Shown here piece by piece: positions 38,120 through 45,315 of a stretch of 45,315 bases of DNA. Positions within the stretch are counted from its first letter, which is position 1, and the number at the start of each line of letters is the position of its first letter. The stretch spans positions 1-45,315 of IMG/VR virus record IMGVR_UViG_3300047472_000458; one strand, given 5' to 3'. Under the pieces are notes generated by a model. That model was not told the origin of the DNA and did not search any database. It was given only the letters and a program-made list of their open reading frames with translations. Source of the DNA: a virus. The translations under genes were made by a program, and so were the position numbers.

Positions 38120-38454
38120 GTGAAGCAGCAAAGCACACGCCGACGCCGTGGCATGTCGTCAACGGTAACAGGATCAAAGACGAACTCATGCCGTTTGACC
38201 GTGACGAGCGTGACACCGCCCTCATCACCACGGTCAGCGGCCACGGTGACTGCGAGTCGGATAAGGCCAACGCCGCCTTCATCGTCAAGGCCGTGAACTC
38301 GCACGAGATGCTTGTCGAGGCGCTGTGCGATGCGGTACGCCCTTACGGTGTTTTCGATGTTGCGATCAGCAGCTGCGCTGCCAGTACTGTTGGCGATTTC
38401 CTCGAGCTGAAAAGCCGTGTGAGAGCCGCCCTTGCCGCAGCAGGTTCCCAATGA
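38116..38454 (+). CDS. hypothetical phage protein, HTPTPW type
   Basis: A 112-residue protein with the start HTPTPWHVVNGNRIKDELMP and a middle DKANAAFIVKAVNSHEMLVE followed by a helical end (DFLELKSRVRAALAAA). This pattern recurs in many phages and prophages as a hypothetical early protein. ATGA-coupled to both neighbours. Confidence 0.78.
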   Translation: MSEAAKHTPTPWHVVNGNRIKDELMPFDRDERDTALITTVSGHGDCESDKANAAFIVKAVNSHEMLVEALCDAVRPYGVFDVAISSCAASTVGDFLELKSRVRAALAAAGSQ

Positions 38455-38567
38455 TCCGCTTCTTCCTCCTCCACCGCATCGAATGGACCGACGAGCATCC
38501 TGCGTTCGGCCTGGCCTGCCTCGGCGCCATGGTCCTGCTGGCCGGCGTACTGGAGCGTGCGCTGTGA
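38451..38567 (+). CDS. 38-residue membrane peptide
   Basis: MIRFFLLHRIEWTDEHPAFG followed by LACLGAMVLLAGVLERAL: a short cytoplasmic start and one transmembrane helix. Its ATG overlaps the stop of the gene before and its stop overlaps the GTG of the next, so it is translated as part of the operon. No known function. Confidence 0.65.
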   Translation: MIRFFLLHRIEWTDEHPAFGLACLGAMVLLAGVLERAL

Positions 38568-38677
38568 TCCGCGACTTCGCCCGCGCCCTGGTACTCCTGC
38601 TGTTCCTCCTTGGCCTGATGGCAGAGGTGCAGCGGATGGATGAAAAGAACGACACAGTAGTGGAAATTCAGCAGTAA
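38564..38677 (+). CDS. 37-residue membrane peptide, GTG start
   Basis: Starts at GTG overlapping the previous stop (GTGA). The product (M)IRDFARALVLLLFLLGLMAE then VQRMDEKNDTVVEIQQ has one hydrophobic helix and an acidic tail. A tandem pair with the previous membrane peptide. Function unknown. Confidence 0.6.
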   Translation: MIRDFARALVLLLFLLGLMAEVQRMDEKNDTVVEIQQ

Positions 38678-38734
38678 TAGCCCGAGCCGACCGGTCGTCG
38701 GCAACCCCATAGAGCCCCGAGCGAAAGGCTAAAC

Positions 38735-39241
38735 ATGGAACCGCAAGCAGTAGTTGAAGAAACCCGTACCCACTGGAAGGCACTCGTTGACCCGCGATAC
38801 TTCGGCGCCTACGCGCTCCCGAACGGTAAAGACTTGGTCGTGACGATCGAACGTGTTCGCTCCGAAGAGGTGACCATGATGGGCGGGAAGAAGGAAGTGC
38901 ACAGCATTATGTACCTGAAGGGACAGAAGCCGATGATCCTGAACGTGACCAACTCGAAGTCGATCCACAAGCTGTACGGCCCGTACATCGAGGATTGGTC
39001 CGACAAGCAGATCACGCTGTATGCAAGCACGGCGAAGATGGGTGGCGAGATGGTCGAGTGCGTGCGCATCCGCCCGAGCGTGCCGGTGCGCCAAAAGCAG
39101 CAGATCACCGGCAAGCGCCTAGAAGCGGCAATCGAACAAATTCGCGCCGGTACCTACACGGTCGGAAAACTTCGCGGTAACTTCGCGCTGACCGAAGACC
39201 AGAAGACCATCATCGATGACCTTGAAAAGGAGATGGCATGA
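38735..39241 (+). CDS. recombination-module protein, OB-fold-like (putative)
   Basis: A 168-residue protein. The N-terminal 120 residues (DPRYFGAYALPNGKDLVVTI, KGQKPMILNVTNSKSIHKLY, GPYIEDWSDKQITLYASTAK) belong to a common phage family with an OB-fold look, usually next to exonuclease genes. The C-terminus has a short helical module (GKRLEAAIEQIRAGTYTVGK). GAAAGG precedes the ATG, and the stop overlaps the exonuclease start. It may be the single-strand-binding or annealing partner of that nuclease; this is inferred. Confidence 0.7.
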   Translation: MEPQAVVEETRTHWKALVDPRYFGAYALPNGKDLVVTIERVRSEEVTMMGGKKEVHSIMYLKGQKPMILNVTNSKSIHKLYGPYIEDWSDKQITLYASTAKMGGEMVECVRIRPSVPVRQKQQITGKRLEAAIEQIRAGTYTVGKLRGNFALTEDQKTIIDDLEKEMA

Positions 39242-39981
39242 ACAACACGCTCCGCTTTCGTTGCTCTTCACTGGGCCTAATCATGTCCGACGCGCAGTCG
39301 ATCGACGAGCAGTTTGTCAACGATGAGGTTGCGGCCATCCAGCGTAAGACCAAGCGCACCGACGATGAAAAGGCGCTGCTTCAATCGCTGAAGGATAAGA
39401 GTCTGTCGGCCGGCGCCAAGACGTTCATCGAAGATATGGCGAAGGAATATCTGTACAGCTTCCACGAGGTCGTAACGGGCAAATACATGGACAAGGGGTT
39501 GATCGTAGAGGACCAGTCGATAGATCTGTACAACTCAGTGCACTTCACGAACTACAAGAAGAACACCGAGCGCCGCTCGGACGACTACATCACCGGTGAG
39601 TGCGACATCATCGTGCCAGGCGTGAAGGGTATCGACATCAAATCGTCGTGGTCTCTCTCGACATTCCCTGCGACAGCAGCAGCCGGCGCCGACAAGAACT
39701 ACGAGTGGCAGTGCCGCGGCTACATGCGCCTCTGGAACGTGCCGACCTGGGAAGTGGCGTACTGCATGGTGAACACGCCGGACGAGTTGATCAAGTACGA
39801 GCAGGAAGAGCTGCACTTTGTCGACCATATCGACGAAGCTCTTCGCGTGACGGTAGTTCGCTATGAGCGTGACATGGAGCTCGAAGCCAAGATCGTCTCT
39901 AAGGTGCGCGCCGCGCGCCAATACCTTGACCGCATCGTTGCAGAGATTCTCCGGCAGCATGGCTTATTGGAGGCCGCATGA
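39238..39981 (+). CDS. YqaJ-like PD-(D/E)XK exonuclease
   Basis: A 247-residue nuclease. The catalytic motif appears as GECDIIVPGVKGIDIKSSW, giving Asp123 and Asp133-Ile-Lys135, with an upstream acidic residue near Glu91 and a following YEWQCRGYMRLWN helix (QxxxY/W type). This is the layout of lambda-type alkaline exonucleases. With the preceding gene it would form the phage homologous recombination module. Coupled by ATGA on both sides. Confidence 0.85.
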   Translation: MNNTLRFRCSSLGLIMSDAQSIDEQFVNDEVAAIQRKTKRTDDEKALLQSLKDKSLSAGAKTFIEDMAKEYLYSFHEVVTGKYMDKGLIVEDQSIDLYNSVHFTNYKKNTERRSDDYITGECDIIVPGVKGIDIKSSWSLSTFPATAAAGADKNYEWQCRGYMRLWNVPTWEVAYCMVNTPDELIKYEQEELHFVDHIDEALRVTVVRYERDMELEAKIVSKVRAARQYLDRIVAEILRQHGLLEAA

Positions 39982-40439
39982 AAGAGATCGTGCTTACCAA
40001 GGTAGCTGGCGGCGTGCTGGCTCCGATCGACCCGCAAGCTGCCGAGTATATCGCCAAGCTCAAGACCGGCGCCGCGGTGCGCGCCACCGTGAAGCAGCAG
40101 CGCAACCCGCGTTTTCACCGCAAGTTCTTTGCGCTCCTGAACCTGGCTTTCGACGCCTGGGAGCCTGTCGAAGCGACCTATAAGGGCCAGGCCGTCGGGA
40201 AGAACATCGATCAATTCAGGAATGACATCGTCGTCCTAGCCGGCTTCTACGAAATGGCCGTGAACCTCAAGGGCGAAACGCGCTTGACGGCCAAGTCGAT
40301 CAGCTTCGCCAACATGGGTCAAGACGAGTTCGATCACCTCTACAACTCGGTCTGCAACGTCGTCCTGGCAAAGATCCTGCAGTCGTACGACCGTGAGCAA
40401 CTGGATGCAGTAATGGACCGCCTGATGGGCTTCCTCTAA
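39978..40439 (+). CDS. DUF1367 family protein
   Basis: A 153-residue protein with the DUF1367 signature: RNPRFHRKFFALLNLAFDAW, then IDQFRNDIVVLAGFYEM and FDHLYNSVCNVVLAKIL. Such proteins accompany recombination genes in many phages of Proteobacteria; the biochemical role is not established. Its ATG overlaps the exonuclease stop. Length is usual for the family's core. Confidence 0.88.
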   Translation: MKEIVLTKVAGGVLAPIDPQAAEYIAKLKTGAAVRATVKQQRNPRFHRKFFALLNLAFDAWEPVEATYKGQAVGKNIDQFRNDIVVLAGFYEMAVNLKGETRLTAKSISFANMGQDEFDHLYNSVCNVVLAKILQSYDREQLDAVMDRLMGFL

Positions 40440-40456
40440 CCACCGGAGAAAACGAA

Positions 40457-41296
40457 GTGAACAAGAACCCCGACGCAGTGAAGCAATACCTCACAGACCG
40501 CATCGGCCGCGCAGGCGCCGAGCTGTGCGAAATCATGGGCAGCGAGACGGCAGTGTTGCCGGTGACTGGCGAGGACAAGCTGTATGTGGCGGTCGGCACG
40601 CTGGGTGGCATCGCCCAGGTGGCTGGCAAGAGCTTCGACAAAGCGGCTGGCAACACCAATAAAGCAGTGCTGACGGATGAGCAGATCGTAAAGGTTTGGC
40701 AAGAAATGCCAGGCGGTCCGAATGGCTGGCTCAAGGAATTCGGCTTCTCGCAATTCGCCCGCGCCATCGAAGCCGCTGTTCTCACCAATGCCAGTAAGGC
40801 AGTAGTGGCAGAGCCGGTCGGCAAGACGGTCGCAATGCCTGGTTCTGGCGGTGGCTTCACGATGTGCGCATTCAATGCGGTAGATGTACCGGTCGGAACC
40901 GATCTCTATCTCGCCGCTCCTGCACCTGCAGATAACCCGAGCACGGCGGGTGCGGCGAAGGGCGGCGATACGCCTCGCGTAGACGCTTTGATGGCTCGCT
41001 GGGACGACGACGGCGCAACTCGTGGTTCCGCGTTCTGCGAATTGCGCAACCTCGCCAGGGAATTGGAATCGTCCCTCGCCGCTCCAGCACTCAATCCATC
41101 CGAGGTGCGGGACGAGGCGCTTGAAGAGGCGGCGTTGACCTGCGAGCAGATCGGGACTGATTGGCTCGATGCAGACGACGCCCACAAGAACTTCGCAGCC
41201 GATTATCTGGCAAAGGCCATCCGCGCTCTCAAGTCTGCCGCCATCAAGGCAGCCGATCAGCAGGGCGCCCTGGGCGAGAAAGGCGGCGAAGCGTGA
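40457..41296 (+). CDS. mosaic phage protein of shuffled modules
   Basis: A 279-residue protein starting at GTG 40457 (CCGGAG upstream). It seems assembled from short modules joined by linkers: an N-terminal domain (AVKQYLTDRIGRAGAELCEI), a VLTDEQIVKVWQEM unit, a central piece (MCAFNAVDVPVGTDLYLAAP) and a C-terminal DEALEEAALTCEQIGTDWLD with AKAIRALK. Similar short pieces occur combined differently in other Burkholderiales prophages and in the protein at 41697. No enzymatic motif is visible. Confidence 0.7.
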   Translation: MNKNPDAVKQYLTDRIGRAGAELCEIMGSETAVLPVTGEDKLYVAVGTLGGIAQVAGKSFDKAAGNTNKAVLTDEQIVKVWQEMPGGPNGWLKEFGFSQFARAIEAAVLTNASKAVVAEPVGKTVAMPGSGGGFTMCAFNAVDVPVGTDLYLAAPAPADNPSTAGAAKGGDTPRVDALMARWDDDGATRGSAFCELRNLARELESSLAAPALNPSEVRDEALEEAALTCEQIGTDWLDADDAHKNFAADYLAKAIRALKSAAIKAADQQGALGEKGGEA

Positions 41297-41700
41297 GCCT
41301 GCGCCTGACAAAGGCTCAGCGCGCGGCCCTGCGCGGGAAGTTCGGCGGTCGGTGTGCGTACTGCGGCTGTGAACTGGGTGACCGCTGGCACGCCGACCAC
41401 CTCGAATCCGTACAGCGCGAACTGGCCGCGCGCGGAGGCCGACTTGTCCCGACCGGAAAGCTACATCGCCCCGAGAACGACCGCCTGGAGAACTTCATGC
41501 CGTCGTGCGCACCCTGCAACCTTAGCAAGCATTCGATGCCGCTGGAGGGGTGGCGCGACTGGCTCGCAGGCCATCTCCGCTCGCTGAACGCGCACCACCC
41601 AATTTATCGACTCGTGAAGGCTTATGGCCTGGTCGTTGAGACCGGCAAGCCCGTCACCTTCTACTTTGAGCGCTATAGCGCAGAACAGGAAGCAGCATGA
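41293..41700 (+). CDS. HNH endonuclease-like protein
   Basis: A 135-residue HNH protein with GTG start (GTGA overlap). The core has CAYCGCELGDRWHADHLESV, with a zinc C-x2-C pair and the catalytic DH, then ENFMPSCAPCNLSKHSMPLE with the second C-x2-C and the Asn-x3-His part. A helical C-terminus follows. Unlike the intron-type HNH gene at 19864, it is coupled to its neighbours on both sides and looks like a regular early gene, perhaps a nuclease acting on host or replicating DNA. Confidence 0.88.
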   Translation: MSLRLTKAQRAALRGKFGGRCAYCGCELGDRWHADHLESVQRELAARGGRLVPTGKLHRPENDRLENFMPSCAPCNLSKHSMPLEGWRDWLAGHLRSLNAHHPIYRLVKAYGLVVETGKPVTFYFERYSAEQEAA

Positions 41701-42779
41701 CTACCACCTCCACCGCAGCGCCGCTGAGCGCAGAGCAACTGGACGTGCGCCAATACCGGAAAAAGCCGGTGGTAGTCGAAGCAATCCAGTTTAAGAAGAC
41801 AACCAGTGTTGATGAATTGCCGGGCATGAGTGAAGCACCTGAATGGCTGACTGAAGCTGTGATGCAGGGCGACTATCTTGTTGTCGATGGTGTCGCACGT
41901 ATTAGCACTCTGGAAGGCGTTATGACCGCGCAGCCGGGTGACTGGATCATTCGTGGTGTCAAGGGTGAAATCTATCCATGCAAGCCGGATATCTTTGCCG
42001 CGACTTACGAACCGGTGATCACCCAGGCACGCGTAGCCCAAGTCCCGCAGGCAACCGCACCACAGCCTAGCGTGGGGGAGCGGGCGGACGAGCGGGCGCT
42101 GTTTAAAGCATGGTGGGCCAAGCGCGTACCTGCCGGCAGCGACAGCGACCACGCGGCAATCTTTGCTTTCGAGGTCTGGCAAGCGGCCCGCGCCCCATCC
42201 CCCAGCCGGGAGGAAGCACCGGCAGCGATGGCTGTAGAGGCGCGTGGTTTGCTGAATGCCGATGAGCTGGCTGCGCTGCGGCGCTTCGATGAGTGCGCGC
42301 AGGATGGCGAGGGCTACGACGTGCCCAAGGAAATGATGCAGCGCTTGGCAGAAATCGGCGTCCTGCAGCGCCGGTCGGGCGCCTACTACCAAGCCACCGA
42401 GTTTGGCCAGAGCGTGCTGGGTAACGCCCCTGCCGCCTCCGTAGCGCAGGCCGAGGATGCAGCCGAGCCGCCGTCGAAGAAGCAGGAAGAGCTGCATGCG
42501 CTTGCTGACCGCATCGACCATGAAAAGCTCTGGAAGCGCCCGATGATGTACCGGGATCGTCTGACGGATGACCAGCGCAACCGCCTCGATGCTGCTGTGA
42601 ACCTGCGTCGCTATGCTGACCTGCTCGCGCCTGGCCGCTGGCTCGTGCTGCCGCCTACCGGCAATCTCCAGTTCAGTGCGGGATCGCTCGAAGCGGTAAC
42701 GGAAATGGCGAAGAGGGACCAAGATCGTCGCGCCATGCCTTCCGCCCAGCATAGCGCCAAGGCTGGAGGTGCCGAATGA
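41697..42779 (+). CDS. PGDYG-domain mosaic protein
   Basis: A 360-residue modular protein. Residues 18-110 match the phage PGDYG type (RKKPVVVEAIQFKK, GDYLVVDG, AQPGDWIIRGVKGEIYPCKP). Then come a short tryptophan-rich unit (RALFKAWWAKRVPAG), a winged-helix-like unit (ELAALRRFDECAQDGEGYDV, then MMQRLAEIGVLQRRSGAYYQ) and a C-terminal helical part. The units are joined by alanine/proline linkers. Like the protein at 40457, it appears to be the product of domain shuffling. Function unknown. Confidence 0.78.
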   Translation: MTTTSTAAPLSAEQLDVRQYRKKPVVVEAIQFKKTTSVDELPGMSEAPEWLTEAVMQGDYLVVDGVARISTLEGVMTAQPGDWIIRGVKGEIYPCKPDIFAATYEPVITQARVAQVPQATAPQPSVGERADERALFKAWWAKRVPAGSDSDHAAIFAFEVWQAARAPSPSREEAPAAMAVEARGLLNADELAALRRFDECAQDGEGYDVPKEMMQRLAEIGVLQRRSGAYYQATEFGQSVLGNAPAASVAQAEDAAEPPSKKQEELHALADRIDHEKLWKRPMMYRDRLTDDQRNRLDAAVNLRRYADLLAPGRWLVLPPTGNLQFSAGSLEAVTEMAKRDQDRRAMPSAQHSAKAGGAE

Positions 42780-43168
42780 TGACCGACCTGATGAAAGCAC
42801 TGGATGCCCGCGATGATCGGATGAAGGAGCAGCTTGACCAGATTGGCCGCGCCATCGGCTACGGTCGCGCGATCCAGCTGCTGGGCCAGCTCTGGGACGA
42901 CATGATGCAGGCCAGCTATCCACAGGTGGGTCGCAGCCAGGAAGGCGCGCACCGCCGGAAGGACATCGAGAGCATCGAAGCGGGGCTGCCGATTGGTCGC
43001 AAGGTTGTTTATTACCAGAAGCGGGGTCGCAAGGGGCAAATTACGGCGCTCTGCTACCCAGATACCGAATTGCAGAACGTCGCACGGATCGTTTCGGATA
43101 CGCCGTTGTATGGGCGCGCGCCGTACGCCGACGACAGTTCCGTTGCACAAATGGCGGGTGACGTATGA
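42776..43168 (+). CDS. hypothetical early protein (130 aa)
   Basis: A 130-residue protein. The first 60 residues are helical (MKALDARDDRMKEQLDQIGR, AIQLLGQLWDDMMQAS); the second half is strand-like and basic (IGRKVVYYQKRGRKGQITAL). Coupled by ATGA at both ends in the rightward operon. No named family recognised. Confidence 0.68.
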   Translation: MMTDLMKALDARDDRMKEQLDQIGRAIGYGRAIQLLGQLWDDMMQASYPQVGRSQEGAHRRKDIESIEAGLPIGRKVVYYQKRGRKGQITALCYPDTELQNVARIVSDTPLYGRAPYADDSSVAQMAGDV

Positions 43169-43416
43169 AGGCCGGGCGCTTCCAAGACTTCTGGCGCGGC
43201 GATGGCTGGTTTTTAGCCTTCGACGTGCGCAGCGGCTGGATACTGTTCGCATTTCGCCCGAAGTGCTGGCGGCTGCGAATTGTGCACCCGCATTCGCGAC
43301 CAGACGTGACGCGCCTCTATTTCGGGCCGTTCGAGGTCGAGCGGACACGCAGGGCAGCCGCCCATGGGTCAGCAGATCAGGGTGCCAAGGCAGGCGCGGA
43401 GCGAGGTGGGGCATGA
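43165..43416 (+). CDS. small tryptophan-rich protein (83 aa)
   Basis: An 83-residue protein: DFWRGDGWFLAFDVRSGWIL, then FAFRPKCWRLRIVHPHSRPD and YFGPFEVERTRR. Many Trp, Phe and Arg residues suggest a compact beta protein. The ATG overlaps the stop of the previous gene and its stop overlaps the next start. No family recognised. Confidence 0.65.
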   Translation: MKAGRFQDFWRGDGWFLAFDVRSGWILFAFRPKCWRLRIVHPHSRPDVTRLYFGPFEVERTRRAAAHGSADQGAKAGAERGGA

Positions 43417-43778
43417 GGACCGACCGCGAATTGCTGGAACTGGCGGCGAAGGCCGCTGGTATCGAAATCAACCTGGCGAGGACGAAGGAGCGCGACGAGG
43501 CCGGATATGGTCAGCACGGGCTGTGGACTATGACGACAACGCACTGGAACCCGCTCACCGACGACGGCGATGCGCTGCGCCTGGCGGTGACGCTGCGGCT
43601 GTCGATCATCCATTCGACCGGCGGCCCGGCGATGGTGATGAGCCCCGACTGCGCCGTGAGCAGCAACGAGTCCGCCGGAGCTGATGAGGCGGCAATTACC
43701 CGCCGCGCCATCGTGCGCGCCGCTGCTGAAATTGGCGCCCAGGCAGCAGCCCAACAGAATGGAGAGAGCAAGACATGA
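43413..43778 (+). CDS. phage ABA-sandwich family protein
   Basis: A 121-residue protein with the family pattern RELLELAAKAAGIEINLART, then THWNPLTDDGDALRLAVTLR, plus a C-terminal helix ITRRAIVRAAAEIGAQAAAQ. The start was placed at ATG 43413, which overlaps the stop of the gene before; an upstream open frame is rejected. It resembles the protein at 28325-28711 in the other arm. Role unknown. Confidence 0.8.
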   Translation: MRTDRELLELAAKAAGIEINLARTKERDEAGYGQHGLWTMTTTHWNPLTDDGDALRLAVTLRLSIIHSTGGPAMVMSPDCAVSSNESAGADEAAITRRAIVRAAAEIGAQAAAQQNGESKT

Positions 43779-43963
43779 AGCAACGCAGCAACGACCGCCG
43801 GCAGAGCCAGGCCGTGTTCTACGACGCCATCAGCGACCGACGCAGGCAGGAGCGCCGCGACCAAGAGCCCGTCCCCGCGGCGGCGGGCTCGATCCGGCCA
43901 GCGCCGGGCGTGGTACAGCCAGTGAAGGAGCGGCGCAGGTTTCCAGAATCGGGATCGGAATAG
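43775..43963 (+). CDS. small basic hypothetical protein (62 aa)
   Basis: A 62-residue protein rich in Arg and Gln (MKQRSNDRRQSQAVFYDAIS, DRRRQERRDQEPVPAAAGSI). Probably disordered and nucleic-acid-binding. Coupled by ATGA to the preceding gene; 9 bp before the excisionase gene. Confidence 0.6.
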   Translation: MKQRSNDRRQSQAVFYDAISDRRRQERRDQEPVPAAAGSIRPAPGVVQPVKERRRFPESGSE

Positions 43964-43972
43964 GGGAGAGCG

Positions 43973-44251
43973 ATGTTGCGCTATGTGACAATTTCAAAAT
44001 TTGCAATTGAGTCCGGTTATACCGAGATTGCGATCAGGGCCAAGATCCACGACGGCATCTGGCCAGAAGGCACGGTTTGGAAGAAGGCTCCAGACGGTCG
44101 AGTTTTAATCAGCACGGAAGGATACGAGGAATGGGTAGAGACGGGCGGGGTGTTAAAGCTGCGTCGGAAAGCAGCATCGAAATCAGTTTCATGTACCGTG
44201 GGGCCCGCTGTCGGGAAAGGGTCCCACTTAAGCCCACCGCCGCTAATCTGA
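43973..44251 (+). CDS. xis: excisionase-like protein
   Basis: A 92-residue protein. The N-terminal 57 residues (RYVTISKFAIESGYTEIAIR, AKIHDGIWPEGTVWKKAPDG, RVLISTEGYEEWVE) form a winged-helix of the excisionase type. It directly precedes and overlaps the integrase gene by 121 bp, the classical xis-int arrangement. GGGGAGAG precedes the ATG. The last 35 residues lie in the overlap and are low-complexity. It should direct the integrase toward excision. Confidence 0.85.
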   Translation: MLRYVTISKFAIESGYTEIAIRAKIHDGIWPEGTVWKKAPDGRVLISTEGYEEWVETGGVLKLRRKAASKSVSCTVGPAVGKGSHLSPPPLI

Positions 44252-45315
44252 AGCGGGCCGAGCAGCACCGGGCAGCGATCCTACACGCGATCGCCGCCGG
44301 CAATTTCGATTACCGGGCTTCGTTCCCGGATTCGAAGATTGCGGCCAGGTTCGAGGAGGCGGCGGCCACGCCGGGCGGTCTGATGACGGTGGCGCGCTTC
44401 CTCGACGCGTGGCTGGACCAGCAGAAGCTCGAGCGCAAGGCCAGCACCTACGACACGTACCGAAAGATCGTGATCGGCAAGCTGGATCCGTGGTTCGGCA
44501 AGCTGAAGCTGACGGAGCTGAAGCGCAAGCACGTGCGCGACAAGCTGGCAGCGCACCCAGCAGGCAACAAGACGCTCGGCAATATCCAGAGCGTGCTGCG
44601 CGCGGCGCTGGAAGCGGCGGTCGACGATGAGCTGATCGAGATCAATCCTCTGGCTGGCTACACGTACCGGAAGAAGGAAGCGCCCAGCGATGACGAGATC
44701 GACCCGTTCGACCGGGTAGAGCAGTCGGCTATCCTGGCTGCGCTGGAAGGGCAGGGCCGTAACCTGGTGCAGTTCGCATTCTGGACCGGCCTGCGCACTT
44801 CGGAGTTGGTGGCGTTGGAATGGGGTGATGTGGACTTCCTGCGCGGCGTGGTGCGCGTGTCGAAGGCGCAGACCCAGCACGCACAAGCGCCCGAAGCGCC
44901 GAAGACGGCATCGGGCCGGCGCGAGGTCAAGCTGCTGGACATGGCGATGGAAGCTCTGGCGGCGCAGAAGGCGCACACGTACCTTGCTGGGAAGGAAGTG
45001 TTCCAGAACCCGCAGACGCTAGAGCGCTGGGCCGGCGACCAGCCGATCAGGAAGACGCTGTGGACTTGGGCGCTCAAGCGCGCCGGCGTGCGGTATCGCT
45101 ACCCATACCAGACCCGCCACACCTACGCCAGCATGATGCTGTCGTCGGGCGAGCATCCGATGTGGGTCGCCCAGCAAATGGGCCATGCCGACTGGTCGAT
45201 GATTATCCGGCGCTACGGGCGCTGGATGCCCGATGCGGACGACCAGGCCGGAAGCCGCGCGGAAGCCGTCTATGGAAAGAAAAAGGACGCCGCGAAGATA
45301 TCCGGGGCGTCCTGA
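44131..45315 (+). CDS. int: tyrosine integrase of the podovirus prophage
   Basis: A 394-residue integrase. An N-terminal DUF3596-type arm domain (ISFMYRGARCRERVPLKPTA, then NLKRAEQHRAAILHAIAAGN) is followed by a core-binding domain (VARFLDAWLDQQKLERKAST) and the catalytic domain: FWTGLRTSELVALEWGDVD (Arg), YQTRHTYASMMLSSGEHP (His/Arg) and QMGHADWSMIIRRYGRWMP (His, Tyr). ATG 44131 gives the usual length; an in-frame start at 44077 lies within xis. It ends at the window edge, so the att site should lie just outside. Confidence 0.95.
   Translation: MGRDGRGVKAASESSIEISFMYRGARCRERVPLKPTAANLKRAEQHRAAILHAIAAGNFDYRASFPDSKIAARFEEAAATPGGLMTVARFLDAWLDQQKLERKASTYDTYRKIVIGKLDPWFGKLKLTELKRKHVRDKLAAHPAGNKTLGNIQSVLRAALEAAVDDELIEINPLAGYTYRKKEAPSDDEIDPFDRVEQSAILAALEGQGRNLVQFAFWTGLRTSELVALEWGDVDFLRGVVRVSKAQTQHAQAPEAPKTASGRREVKLLDMAMEALAAQKAHTYLAGKEVFQNPQTLERWAGDQPIRKTLWTWALKRAGVRYRYPYQTRHTYASMMLSSGEHPMWVAQQMGHADWSMIIRRYGRWMPDADDQAGSRAEAVYGKKKDAAKISGAS

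Overview
The window is accessory DNA from a GC-rich Gram-negative bacterium. Codon use, strong GGAG-type ribosome sites and the gene families suggest a Betaproteobacterium (Burkholderiales, perhaps Oxalobacteraceae); this assignment is inference. No ordinary chromosomal gene is visible. The DNA reads as two integrated elements lying head to tail, separated by a 3'-end remnant of a tRNA-type gene at about 7816-7840.

Element 1 (1 to about 7.8 kb, all genes on the minus strand, continuing past position 1) looks like a phage satellite. It has a P4-type integrase next to the att remnant, an unrecognised AT-rich cargo gene, an AlpA regulator, an attenuator-like leader, two small coupled ORFs, a Toprim-primase/RepA-type helicase, a TubC-N-like small protein, a second AlpA-like HTH protein and an HK97-fold major capsid protein. 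Two mirror-image iteron clusters (2316-2386 and 5214-5295) flank the replication gene and recall the paired ori/crr sites of P4. Primase, AlpA and its own HK97 capsid gene together fit a capsid-forming satellite (cf-PICI-like), but portal, protease and terminase genes would lie beyond position 1.

Element 2 (about 7.85 kb to 45.3 kb) is an apparently complete temperate podovirus-like prophage. The leftward arm, read right to left, holds a YdaS/Cro-like regulator, replication genes (O-like initiator with internal iterons, DnaC-like loader), a cytosine-5 methyltransferase whose DNA is open in a second frame resembling another phage family, NinG, a Q-like antiterminator, terminase, P22-type portal, scaffold and P22-type coat, an intervening HNH endonuclease, tail/adaptor proteins, three large presumed ejection proteins, and a holin, lysozyme, Rz and embedded Rz1 lysis cassette. 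No tape-measure or baseplate genes are seen, hence a short tail.

The rightward arm starts with a short XRE repressor and continues with a lipoprotein, small membrane and zinc-binding proteins, a pentapeptide-repeat protein, a YqaJ-like exonuclease with its partner, DUF1367, an HNH protein, mosaic proteins, an excisionase and an integrase of the DUF3596 type ending at the window edge. A TTAGCCC-N-GGGCTAA type operator sits inside the divergent cro/repressor promoters and again inside the promoter of the pentapeptide operon 2.2 kb away, so one regulator probably controls both arms.
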